A DNA stretch of 64,000 nucleotides from assembly GCA_032622095.1 (NCBI GenBank), contig CP136067.1, positions 196,130,052 through 196,194,051 of the forward strand, given 5' to 3'. Source of the DNA: Siphonodentalium dalli (lineage: Eukaryota > Mollusca > Scaphopoda > Gadilida > Siphonodentaliidae). A program made the translations under genes and the position numbers. Shown here piece after piece: positions 53,559-64,000 of the stretch (within the stretch, counting starts at the first letter, position 1; each line of letters starts with the position of its first letter). Below the pieces are notes generated by a model. That model was not told the DNA's origin, searched no databases, and was given only the letters and a program-made list of their open reading frames with translations.

Positions 53559-54620
53559 AATTATCACATATGACCGGTGAGGTGACTTGAAGTAATAGTC
53601 CGGCAGATATGGCTCCTCGAAGTATGAGAATCTATATTTTTGGCAGATTCGAAATGGACGATCAGTCGATATTGTTGGTGGGGAAACAAATTGTTGGTGC
53701 CTCAAGCCGATTACCGTGTTGTTGTAACATATTTAGAGTTATGCCTCTTTGATTGGCTAAGGGTAAACTGAACACCGAACCAGCCTTCCTGAATATCTCG
53801 AATGAAGCGGTCGGGTGGGTGGGTGACCGACAAGCTGCAAAACAGAGTTCAGCCCCCTCGCTACGCTATGTCTGACCGGTGCTGGGACGTGTATTTTCTT
53901 AATTAAATCTAACATTTTTTATTGAAGCGCTTTGTCGGTTACAACTTACAATTCATTCTGGGTTGATCTAGACAATTTTCAAATGAATATTGACAATTCA
54001 GTTTCTCAGAATAATGCAGAATGAATTGTTACAACCTGCAAAAGTCTCCAATAAATAAATGTGCTATTTCTTCACATTATATATGTAGGTGCTGGCAGCG
54101 GTAAGTCATGCGAAGGGGACTGAACTCTGCAAGGAGCTTGGGTGACTGGGTATATATGGGGTCATTAAACGTGCATGGAATAAATAAAGCAGACAGAATC
54201 AGAATAATAATTTATTCTCCAATCGCCGGACGTGTCCGGTATGACAGGGAATATATTAATACACAATACATACATATTTAACCTGCATATGCAAACAATA
54301 GATACAAACATCGTATACTAATTGCACATGCACGGGGGTTGCGGGTGTTGGATTGGGTTGTAGTTGGGATGAGATCCCTATAGGTGACTAACATCGATCG
54401 GGTCTGGACTCTGGTGTAAATGACTTGGGCGAGGTGACATGTGTGTTGATCATATTAGCCTCGTGTATATCGCTGCACGGGGGGGGGGGGGTGTAATACG
54501 AAAATGCAGGAAGGTATGCCGATGTGGGTGTGAAAAAAGAAGCCCAAAACATTGTATTTTCAACTTATTTGATGTAATAAACTGTGAATATGTTGTTGTT
54601 TTTTTTAGATATCGATGTCT
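53559..54620 (+). repeat. segmental duplication, copy A
   Basis: From AATTATCACATATGACCGG to about GATATCGATGTCTGTTCTGTGC. It recurs as copy B at 56260-58337, with the same order of blocks. Here the 54-bp unit around GGCAGCGGTAAGTCATGCGAAGG occurs only once (about 54065-54120). G run at 54479-54491. Confidence 0.85.
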
Positions 54621-54624
54621 GTTC

Positions 54625-56262
54625 TGTGCCGATATTTGTCGCGTATAACTAAATGAAAAAGTTCACTAAACGATATTGAATAACATGTTCAACACCGATA
54701 TAAACAAACACCTAGTACGATTCATGTTCGAATTAAATATCTTATACAATCGTCAAATCCCCGTGCAGTGAAAATAAACGAAAGATGTTCAAATAACAAT
54801 TCAACAAAGGAGATTAAAGAACAATAGAAACACTTAACGCATAACATATAATGAAAACGACAATAAAATAAATTGAAATTCCCAACTACACCATACACCG
54901 GACTCGATCTCGGGGTCGCACTACGACTTTTAATGCGTCCCAAAAATCCCAATTTCTATAAATAAAACCCCCAGCGCCCATAGGATACCAAGAACTGTAG
55001 ATTATTATACACCGGGAGAGCGAAATTTGAGTGCGCAATGAGTCATTAGGATACAGACTGGACATGGCATTTAACGCAGGGATACAGACCGGATATGGCA
55101 CTTAAACGTACTCAATCCGAATTAACGCTCCTAAATTACTATTTCCTTGGCTTCGGGGGTAAAAAGTATTTGATTCGAGTCGAGGAACCCACCCATCAAA
55201 GCTCAGAGTGATCAGATATCGATGTTTGAAATATATTATTTTAATTTTAACTGGCCCAGTAAACTGTCGACGAGAAGAACGTATCTGACCAGATAGCTGA
55301 TGAAGATCGATAACTCTAAAATCCAGTGGATTTTTTGTGTCAGATATTTGACAACTGGCAAAATTTCGTTGAACAAAACGTTGATAAATAACAGGTTTTG
55401 GGCAATTTTATACTATAGTTGACTGCGGTTAGCATTATTTTTGGGCAATTAATCGATTCTGATAACTGAAGCGTATTTTGAAGAAATGTTGTTGTTGTTG
55501 TACTTTTCTGTGCATTGTGTACACCGAAAATTAAATACAGCGGAACGACTGTGTGTGGGCGGAAGTGAACTCTGGTTTGCGGTAAAATGTTGCAAACAAA
55601 AGCCGCTCACCTCAGATTTACTACAGTACACGTATATTGTCATGTTTTCCCGGTGCCAACCTGCCTTGATCGGCGGTGTGTTCCGCTACATTTCGTACTA
55701 ATTTGATTTCAGTGTCGTTTCTAGTTCTCTCTGATTTTACTGAGTTTACCAAAAGTTGAATAAAACTAAGAAAAAAATACCAGACGTTCAATGCCTGTTT
55801 GACAAAGTTTACCAAGAATTCAATTTTGTTGGAGCACCACGATTTCAGTGAAATCGGGCCTCGGATATCGAAAATCGCAGGAAATATGGTCCAATCGCTA
55901 CGCGTGTCTTTCAGTGGGATATTAGGGCATCAAAATCGTGTATTTGTTATTAAATACGACATCGTATAGTTTGGGAAATGTGTTTTTGATCGCAAACGTT
56001 TTTCGTGTTTTTAGAACGAAAATAAGAGGATGAATCTTCATTTACGAGAGAACTAGAAACGACACTGAAACCAAACTAGTACGAAAATATAGCACAACAC
56101 ACAGTCCATCGAGGCAGGTTGGCACCCGGGCTGGGATTTTTACACAGTTGGAGGAAAACATGACAATACACGTACCGTAGTAAATCTGAGGTGAGCGGCT
56201 TTTGTTTCCAACAGTTTACCGCAAACCAGCGTTCACTTCCGTCCACACACAGTGTGTACAAT
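54625..56262 (+). repeat. duplicated repeat block, copy 2
   Basis: Second copy of 26260-27763. It is interrupted after GGATATGGCACTTAA by a TTAA-type MITE (from 55106); the sequence of copy 1 from 26876 to 26978 is missing. The inverted-repeat element part is at about 55499-56262. Confidence 0.8.
55106..55498 (+). mobile_element. TTAA-flanked MITE (copy 3, right end lost)
   Basis: Starts after TTAA at 55102-55105 with ACGTACTCAATCCG, then GATTCGAGTCGAGGAACCCA and AGCTCAGAGTGATCAGATAT as in the other copies. The right terminal repeat was not found. 55320-55490 matches, in complement, text of copy 4 at 63680-63830. Confidence 0.7.
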
Positions 56263-56761
56263 TATCACATATGACCGGTGAGGTGACTTGAAGTAATAGT
56301 CCGGCAGATATGGCTCCTCGAAGTATGAGAGTCTATATTTTTAGCAGATTCGAAATGGACGATCAGTCGATATTGTGATTGTTGGTGGGGAAACAAATTG
56401 TTGATGCCTTTAGCCGATTACCGTGTTGTTGTAACATATTTAGAGTTATGCCTCTTTGATTGGCTAAGGGTAAACTGAACACCAACCCAGCCTTCCTGAA
56501 TATCTCGAATGAAGCGGTCGGGTGGATGGGTGACCGACAAGCTGCAAAACAGAGTTCAATCCCCTCGCTACGCTATGTCTGACCGGTGCCGGCACGTGTA
56601 TTTTCTTAATTAAATCTAACATTTTTTTATCGAAGCGCTTTGTCTGTTACAATTCATTCTGGCTTGATCTAGACAATTTTCAAATGAATATGGACAATTC
56701 AGTTTCTCAGAATAGTGCAGAATGAATTGTTACAACCTACAAAAGTCTCAAATAAATAAAT

Positions 56762-57840
56762 GTGCTATTTCTTCACATTATATGTAGGTGCTGGCAGCGG
56801 TAAGTCCTGCGAAGGGGACTATTTCTTCACATTATATGTAGGTGCTGGCAGCGCGGTAAGTCATGCGAAGGGGACTATTTCTTCATATTATATGTAGGTG
56901 CTGACATCGGTAAGTCCTGCGAAGGGGACTATATCTTCATATTATATGTAGGTGCTGACAGCGGTAAGTCCTGCGAAGGGAACTATTTCTTCATATTATA
57001 TGTAGGAGGGTATCACCCCCCCCCCCCCTTCGGTACGCGGGATTCAGGGTGTTTTGAAGCCGTACGCGGGATTCATACCCCCGAATTAACTGGTTTTCGG
57101 GTTCAAGCAAAATATCTTGGACGCAGGTTTTGATGGCGCAAAATAATATTGTGTGCTAGTTATCTGTATGAATGAGTGGGTAGAATAGCTTCTTGGGCAT
57201 ATTCGACCACCATGCCATCATAAAGTATCATTAATCGTATCATAACGGCCTCATAACGCGACCGACATCATAATGTGTCTATGTAACTTCTGCTTGTATC
57301 TGTCTGATATTAAAACAGTAAATTTGTATGTCATTTATCGCATATTATTTCTTAACATGTATTCAGGATTCACCCCCCAAAATTAACTGGTATTCAGGAG
57401 TCACCCCCCAAAATTAACTGGTATTCAGGATTCAGGGGGGAGGGGGTACACGTGACACCCTCATGTATGTGTTGGCAGCGGTAAGTCGTGCGAAGGGGAC
57501 TATTTCTTCATATTATATGTAGGTGCTGACAGCGGTAAGTCATGCGAAGGGGACTATTTCTTCATATTATATGTAGGTGCTGACAGCGGTAAGTCATGCG
57601 AAGGGGACTATTTCTTCATATTATATGTAGGTGCTGACAGCGGTAAGTCATGCGAAGGGGACTATTTCTTCATATTATATGTAGGTGCTGGCAGCGGTAA
57701 GTCATGCGAAGGGGACTGAACTCTATTTCTTCACATTATATGTTGATGCTGGCAGCGGTAAGTCCTGCGAAGGGGACTGAACTCTATTTCTTCACATTAT
57801 ATGTAGGTGTTGGCAGCGGTAAATCCCGCGAAGGGGACTG
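56762..57840 (+). repeat. 54-bp tandem array, about 11-12 copies
   Basis: The unit reads TATTTCTTCATATTATATGT, AGGTGCTGACAGCGGTAAGT, CATGCGAAGGGGAC. Four full copies and part of a fifth come before an insertion (57005-57462), and about seven after it. Copies after the insertion are more uniform. Some longer units include TGAACTC. The GGTAAGT in each copy looks like a splice donor, probably by chance. Confidence 0.9.
57006..57462 (+). mobile_element. probable MITE inside the 54-bp array
   Basis: The ends are GAGGGTATCAC and the complement of GAGGGTGTCAC, with C or G runs just inside. Inside, the phrase ATTCAGGATTCACCCCCCAAA is repeated. ATGTA lies close to both outer edges and may be the target duplication, with one base of uncertainty at the left. 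Confidence 0.5.
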
Positions 57841-58358
57841 AACTCTGCAAGGAGCTTGGGTGACTGGGTATATATGGGGTCATCAAACGTGCATGGAATA
57901 AATAAAGCAGACAGAATCAGAATCAGAATTTATTCTCCAATCGCCGGACGTGTCCGGTATGACAGGGAATATATTAATACACAATACATACATATTTAAC
58001 CTACATTTGCAAACAATAGATAACAAAATCGTATATTAATTGCACATGCACAGGGGTTGTGGGGGTATGATGGGGTTGTAGTTGGGGTGGGGTGGGGTGA
58101 GGCCCGTGTAGGTGACTAACATCGATCGGGTCTGGTGTAAACCACTTGGGCGAGGTGACAAGTGTGTTGATCATATTAGCCCCGCGTATATATCGCTGCA
58201 GGGGGGGGGGTATGCAGGAAGGTATGCCGAGGTGGATGAGAAAAAGGAAGCCCCAAAACATTGTATTTTCAACTTATTCGATTTAATAAACTGTGAACAT
58301 GTTGTTTTTGTTGAGATATCGATGTCTGTTCTGTGCTAAAGTTTCTGCACGATGTCTA

Positions 58359-58410
58359 TTATTTTCAATGGAAGGGGAATAACTCTATATTCCCCTTCCA
58401 TTGAAAATAA
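58359..58410. repeat. perfect 23-bp hairpin, 6-nt loop
   Basis: Arms 58359-58381 and 58388-58410 are exact complements (TTATTTTCAATGGAAGGGGA...), loop ACTCTA. Nothing coding nearby. Confidence 0.9.
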
Positions 58411-58749
58411 ACTATAGTTTGAATTATGTTGCATTCTGGGAGCCATAACTGGGGAAATGATTTTATGATTTCAGCTGTTTTCGAATACTCTATGGGCACC
58501 TTCTGAGGCACAGACGTTCCAAATGGTGATGAATAATAGTATTTTAATCATATTTGATGGCATAGATTGTTATTAAACCCGTATACCAAGACACTATAAA
58601 ATAATCGGTGATTCGAAAATTAAGTGGGCCTTTACGGGGGTGTCAGGTCGGAGATTTCCAACACTTGGAGAACTGGGTGCCAGTCTATATATAGCTGCTA
58701 GGATTTTTCAGTTTTCATGTTCAGATTTCAAAATTATCTCCCAGTGAGT

Positions 58750-58920
58750 TAATTGAGGGGTACCATGGAATACTATTATATTATATTATAGGGCCACTGA
58801 GTTGAGGGGTAATATGGAATACTATTATAGGGCCACTGAGTTGATGGGTACTATGGGGAATTATTATAGGGCCACTGAGTTGAGGGGTACCATGGAATAC
58901 TATTATAGGGCCACTTCCTA
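58750..58920 (+). repeat. 40-55 bp tandem repeat, four copies
   Basis: Unit GGAATACTATTATAGGGCCA then CTGAGTTGAGGGGTACCAT. Four copies with small changes; the first has an expanded ATATT stretch. Confidence 0.85.
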
Positions 58921-59139
58921 ATGGCACTTCTGGCGCGCGCCGGAAGCAACAAAATGTACGCCATTTATGGAATCCTATATGTGCCACTTTATTATTTTTT
59001 TTCGAAAAATCTAGCAGGCGACATGCGACGGAACCGAAATCTCGCCCGCGATTGAACCGACAAAACCAACACATGCGACATTAAGTCAGCCGCGACAAAA
59101 GCGACGCATGCGAGACCCAAGAAAACTATAGTCATAAAT

Positions 59140-59860
59140 AGTAACGCCCTCAAGATCATATTATTAGGCATATATAAACTATATTGGAGATTTAATGTAG
59201 TGATTGTGAACAATATATATAGGTAACGGCTATGTATTTAATTATATGTAATATGTGTTCTATGTGTATACTGTGCGCTTGGTGAGAAAGCATGTGAAAA
59301 CATTTTAAAAATCGGATGTGCCAAAATAAATTTATGATAATTATGAAATATTTACACACCATAAGTAACGTATGATATGTGTTCCCAAAGGGCGTATACG
59401 TTCCAACTGGTTGAAACATTCATCGCCAAACATTCAACGGTCATTGCATTGATACATGTACACCAATAACCACACACACATTGTTAACAAAAAAGTGACG
59501 AATGCCTTGACGATTGACACATTATGTTGACGCGCTGCCATCTCGCGGAAAATACACAAAACCGTTAGTTTCTTGGTTCTCTTACACGACATTTGAATTG
59601 TTTTCGGCTGGCATATATCTTTTCTTTGTTATCTGTTCTAATTTCTATTGAATAATGCACGAAATATCATGCAGAATAATAATCAGGCCAAAATTGTCGT
59701 TACATGGTTCAAGTACGCAAATACCAACTTCGTTTCTAATCACATTTAGTCCACCCAAGTACGCAAATATCAAGTACGTTTTTATCACATTTACTCCATC
59801 ACCTCCTACGACAGGGGCAGATATGCTTGTCAATATACACCCTAAGATGGTGTAATAGTA
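59140..59860 (+). repeat. dispersed repeat, copy 2
   Basis: Has the same blocks as 24930-25425, with about 340 bp of extra sequence between the first and second half (59230-59640). Confidence 0.65.
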
Positions 59861-60062
59861 TGCACGCATGGATTATGCACAGCATGGTATGTTACAATGT
59901 CCTACGTTGAGAAATTGTTAACAGTCGACTCGAGTTGGGCTTGTGACAATCACAAATATATAGTAGTGCAATCTATATGACTCAATTTAAAGGGTCCGAT
60001 TTTGGATTGTGAAGCCAAATCAAGCTACTACATCTACATCGCCATATTTGATATATTCTTAG

Positions 60063-60311
60063 GGTAGCGGGGTAATGTCGCAAGAGCTATACTCGTCCTT
60101 GACCTCGATAAATGGTATACTCGTAGGGCGCGTATCTATAATCGACTCCATTCCACCCGCATGTGCAATTTGACTTATATATCAAGATGTTCCACCCACT
60201 TTGGTGTTCTAGAAACCATCCGAAAAAGACCCGTTAATTAGTTGAATATAACGTGACTGAAAATTCTGAGGTGAAGGTCAAGTATAGCTCTTGCGACATT
60301 ACCCCTCTACC
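60063..60311 (+). mobile_element. 249-bp MITE with 9-bp TSD
   Basis: Terminal inverted repeats begin GGTAGCGGGGTAATGTCGC at the left and GGTAGAGGGGTAATGTCGC (complement of the right end), and continue AAGAGCTATACT. The direct repeat TATTCTTAG flanks it at 60054-60062 and 60312-60320. A 9-bp duplication suits Mutator-like elements. No protein. Confidence 0.85.
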
Positions 60312-60465
60312 TATTCTTAGATTGTAATAATTTATATCGCTTTACGGGTCAAATTGGATATCTTAGTTTGATTTAAACGGGTTGAGAAAGCATCTTTTAA
60401 GCGGATTAAAAATGGACGACCCACGTACGTACCGCCTCGGTCTGTATACAAGTCCATATAAATTA

Positions 60466-60521
60466 CCCCCCCCCCCCCCCACAGCCCCCCCCCCCCCCCA
60501 CCAGCGCCCCCCCCCCCCCCC
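60466..60521 (-). repeat. triple poly(C)/poly(G) tract
   Basis: Runs of 15 C at 60466-60480, 60485-60499 and 60507-60521, separated by ACAG and ACCAGCG. On the minus strand this is three consecutive G15 tracts. Confidence 0.9.
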
Positions 60522-63040
60522 AGTACAAATCGGAATTTGTCTTTTACGTTCGTGTATAGTTCCGCCTTTCACGCACAATATATGTTCCGTTTAAATGAAT
60601 CGGACCATGGGCTTTTTTAATATACACACAGAAATCGATACAAAAGGTAAGTGCCTCGCTTCCACGCTGATGAGTTTATATATAGGTATGACTAGATCGA
60701 TTTTCTTAACCTGCATTCCTGGGGCATATAAAGGTCTACATGACAATTAACTACACGGATGTGTATTCGACGTACATATAGCACGTATACTTACCAGTAC
60801 AACTCGAAGGTTAGTTTATCTAGATCCATTGGAACTTACTATCATGGCTTACGCATTAGCAATATTACCAGGTCGGAGTCTGACTATTGTTTATCCCGAC
60901 ACAAATATTTATTAAAGGTGGTTGCCATTGTCACAACATGACACTGTTGTTGAGCCATGTTCTATTGTTATCCAATCAGACTGCACTCCAACCGTGACCA
61001 GGTGACAGCATCCCATTTTAATATATCTACATATAGTTATTTCGCACAATTTGCTACCAAATATTCTAAACATGTATAAAATACCCACCTTTAATTTCTT
61101 ATGAGTTACAAGAGTGACAGGTCCAATCGTACCTCTTTTCACAATTGGATATTAAGCAGGTCATTTTCAAGGCTGTCCAAATCTTTATAAGAGACACACC
61201 CCAGGGTGAGAACACACGAAGTTCAACAGCAGACGACTACTAGGGAAGAAAGAAAAAACTAAATAATAAAATTAATATTTCTGAGTATAGTCATAAACGC
61301 TCTATAAGAATCATATTGCACTGTCCTGCCACCTTACCATTGTTAAGGATAGATGAGCACAGTACACTATATAGCAACCAGATACTTTCGAACAAGTTGG
61401 GAGAGACTAGCAACAATCAAACTTTAACATTATACACTTTAATACCATATATAATTGTTCAATGCCATGTTCATTTTTTTTCTTTCACTTGATTGTATGG
61501 TGATCGGGAGAGAAGTAGCATATAAGTGGCCCGCACTTGTTCTTCAATCCCGTTGCCAAATGTATGTATTTATATGCATATATGGCGAATAAATATGTTT
61601 AAACCAAACCAAGCAGGTCATGTTATACAGCATATTGATTATTGCGTGATATGTGTAATTAATTTTGCATAACTCCAACAAAGAATTGCAAGAGATTTTC
61701 AACAAATAATTGCTCTGGATCTATCTCGTGAATCTTGAATTTCACGTATCATCTTTGTTGTATATAGACAAACTCCATGCAGGGTTTACCTCCCTTGATG
61801 ACTCGGTAAGACCGCTGCTACCGGCGACATTTCACCCACATTTGGTGGACTTCCGCGATATTAAAATATATACTAAGCGAACAGAAAAGCGAACAGAGGA
61901 ACATGCTGCCCTTGTTAAGCACACAAAATATCGAATAAAATTTGTATAAATTTTGGACCTTATGTTTGAAAAGTCCCAATAAAACCGAAGAACTATATTT
62001 CGAAACGGTGTGATTCGATCGGTTGCTCCGATTATTTTATCAACACAAACGTATAAACTTGTACGACATTGTCAGAACTCGAACGGCAAGTCAAACACAA
62101 GAGTTCTAGTTTGCTGCAATTTTGACGAGTAGCTTGCGAAAATCGTCAACAAAACTACCGCTCTGATTATGTTTTAGTGTGGGAATTCTTCTCAAAGCAC
62201 ATAGAAAATTTGACTTTGGAGCGATCGGGTTTCGCTATTTTTGCTGGGAAATCCCATGTTAAATATAGAAACACGGACTAGTACCCAGCCGTTTACAGAG
62301 TCAGAAAGGAAGCATGACTGGTGAGCTCTGGAGGAGAGTGGTATATATAATCTAACCAATTATTAACAGAAGACGAAAACATTAGATTCTAATTCATTTG
62401 TTTATTTTACGTTGTGTCCTTTTCTCTGCCAAGACCTGCTGGAATAATTAATAATTTCACACAGCAATCCAATCACCAAAATAGCTTCTTTCTTTTTTTT
62501 TGGCTCTAATTGTGGAGACTTCATTTGTGTCATAATCACACGCCCTTGCGGAAAATTACTAAAATACCAATATAGACTATACCAGTGACAAGGTTCAAAT
62601 GATCGATTTTCGCTAAAACCACACCAACTATCAAAACCCTAATAACTTCTAGAAATGGATAACTGCAGCCAAAATATCCCCAGGTGTGTCTTATTGGCAA
62701 TAACATTTCCCGTTCATTTGACATATAACTCGGCGAAATTGAACGAAGCGAAGTCGAGATATCGTATTGGAAACTAGAGAGAGAGATATGTTTTATTCCT
62801 CCAAATATGGAGACCATTATGGTACAATATATATATATACACACACACAAAATTTAAATGATGATATATATACACATGCAATACGATTTAACTTGAGAAG
62901 GCTCACTTGAAGCAAGCTCATCCATCAAAGTGTGAGTATGCCAATCTAATTCCATAAGTGATAACCAACTCATACCGAAGAATAGGTCAAGAAACACTAT
63001 AAATAAATTGTAGCAGTAATAAACCGCAAAACAAGAAGTT
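60522..63040. other. gene-free region
   Basis: No gene found. 61450-61615 ends with GAATAAATATGTTTAAACC-type text that recalls a LINE 3' tail, but no coding part is attached. Short CA repeats lie near 62840-62848. Confidence 0.4.
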
Positions 63041-63124
63041 TGAGACAAGTATATATACATGTATATATACATACATATATACTTTTGCAATATATATGTA
63101 TACATATATATATATATATATACA

Positions 63125-63155
<31 letters not shown>

Positions 63156-63170
63156 GTATACATATATATG
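63041..63170. repeat. TA/CATA microsatellite
   Basis: Mixed (TA)n and (CATA)n with about nine CATA units at 63120-63150. Peptides of MYVCMYVC type read through it are artefacts of the repeat. Confidence 0.9.
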
Positions 63171-63628
63171 AGATGAGGTGATCTTCTGCACCGATGCAAT
63201 ATGCTAAGGGGTTTCTTCCGATATCATAATTATATACGTTAATGAAGTATCCGATATGATTATTTTATCATAGAACTTAGTCAGAGCATAGGATGAAAAT
63301 AAACCTCACACATCGCTTGAAAAGACGATATTCATCACACAACAATTCAATTTGCATTGGGATACACCCGCCAAGGCAGTACGCAAGGAAATGTATCCCA
63401 ACTCAGGTTGTCAATAAAGATAAAGGTTTCAATTCCAAATATGTCAATCAGTGAATACCAAAATGTGTTTCGTACCATCTGTGCGAACTCAGATGTACAC
63501 TCGAGATACCTATGAAACAAGAGATTTGAATATGTTTTGTTGCGAACACGCACGCACACCCGCAAGCACACGCACACAGACAACGTGTTTTATTTTTTTG
63601 CAGTGTGTGCTAGTATTATCTCACTTAA

Positions 63629-64000
63629 AGGTACTCAATCCGATCAGAGGGTCCCCATATCATCAAGATACAATTAACAGCAACAACATTTCTTCAAAAT
63701 ACGCTTTAGTTATCAGAATCGATTAATTGAAACAAAATATTGCTAACCACTATCAACTATGGTATCAAATTTCCCAAAACGTGTTATTTATCAACATTTT
63801 GTTCAACGAAATATGGCCGTATTATCACTTGAGTATTCACGAAATTTGGCAATTACCACTTGTTTTTAGAGTTATCCATCTTCATCCGCAATTTTTACCG
63901 AGACCATCCTTTTGACGGCGTGTTTCTGGGCCATAAACAATTGAAATAACAAACTTCAAAAATCGATATCTGATCACTCTGAGATTTGATGGATGGGTTC
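63629..64000 (+). mobile_element. TTAA-flanked MITE (copy 4, cut by window end)
   Basis: TTAA at 63625-63628, then AGGTACTCAATCCGATCAGA, as in copy 1. The window ends inside the second half (CTGAGATTTGATGGATGGGT). Confidence 0.8.

Larger units (their letters stand above)
56260..58337 (+). repeat. segmental duplication, copy B, expanded
   Basis: Same blocks as 53559-54620, but 1 kb longer because the 54-bp unit has multiplied and an insertion lies inside the array. It includes the minus-strand-readable text CGTGTCCGGTATGACAGGG and the G run 58201-58210. Confidence 0.85.

Noticed and set aside
57464-57840. GGTAAGT in each 54-bp unit as a set of splice donors
   Set aside because: No coding exon borders it; the match is explained by repetition of one chance motif.
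60363-60594. Proline- or glycine-rich open frames
   Set aside because: They read through the three C15/G15 tracts; frame depends on homopolymer length.
62854-63199. Open frames with MYVCMYVCMYVY repeats
   Set aside because: They are translations of the TA/CATA microsatellite, not genes.
1-64000. tRNA, rRNA, CRISPR, bacterial operon features
   Set aside because: None seen; the window is eukaryotic and the only operon-like overlaps are in the Polinton.

Overview
The window is nuclear DNA of an animal, most likely a marine invertebrate (a mollusc or another lophotrochozoan, on style only). It is AT-rich, coding density is low, genes have spliceosomal introns with GT..AG borders, and most of the sequence is transposable elements and tandem repeats. 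One ordinary host gene is visible: an intact, apparently single-exon GT31 beta-1,3-galactosyltransferase-like gene at 22973-24037.

Layout. 1.5-3.4 kb: two exons (minus strand) of a THAP-domain protein with a Kolobok-like DDE transposase region, joined by a clean phase-0 intron. 4.3-10.4 kb: a decayed Ty3/Gypsy LTR retrotransposon on the minus strand (gag, zinc knuckle, protease, RT/RNase H, integrase), broken in many places. 11.9-15.7 kb: a dead LINE (endonuclease plus RT) on the plus strand, with a 319-bp piece of itself copied into the RT. 16.7-21 kb: a large inverted arrangement of about 350-bp repeat units. 21.3-28.3 kb: small non-autonomous transposons, the GT31 gene, palindromic tandem repeats and a minisatellite. 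28.35-47.66 kb: a Helitron remnant split by a full-length Polinton/Maverick. 47.7-64 kb: gene-free, repeat-rich DNA with a second copy of the 26-28 kb repeats, an expanded 54-bp array, palindromes and several MITEs.

The centrepiece is the Polinton at 28734-47410. It has 410-bp terminal inverted repeats that look identical and a 6-bp target duplication (TATGTC). Plus-strand virion genes run in the order packaging ATPase, small basic protein, integrase with chromodomain, small core-like protein, minor capsid (penton-like), GG-motif protein, double-jelly-roll major capsid and adenain-type cysteine protease. Several of these meet at ATGA stop/start overlaps. A protein-primed type DNA polymerase B lies convergently on the minus strand, with an N-terminal zinc-finger array, a short first exon and two frame breaks.

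The left arm of the Polinton is the most unusual part. It carries a NADAR-family gene whose first 30 or so codons resemble the element's own terminal repeat, then a protein with two PC4-like single-strand DNA-binding domains and a Cys cluster, then a small acidic protein. The plausible working picture is a virus-like transposon with its own replication and capsid genes plus an ADP-ribose/NAD-related accessory enzyme. That function is inference from family membership. No tRNA, rRNA or CRISPR array was seen.
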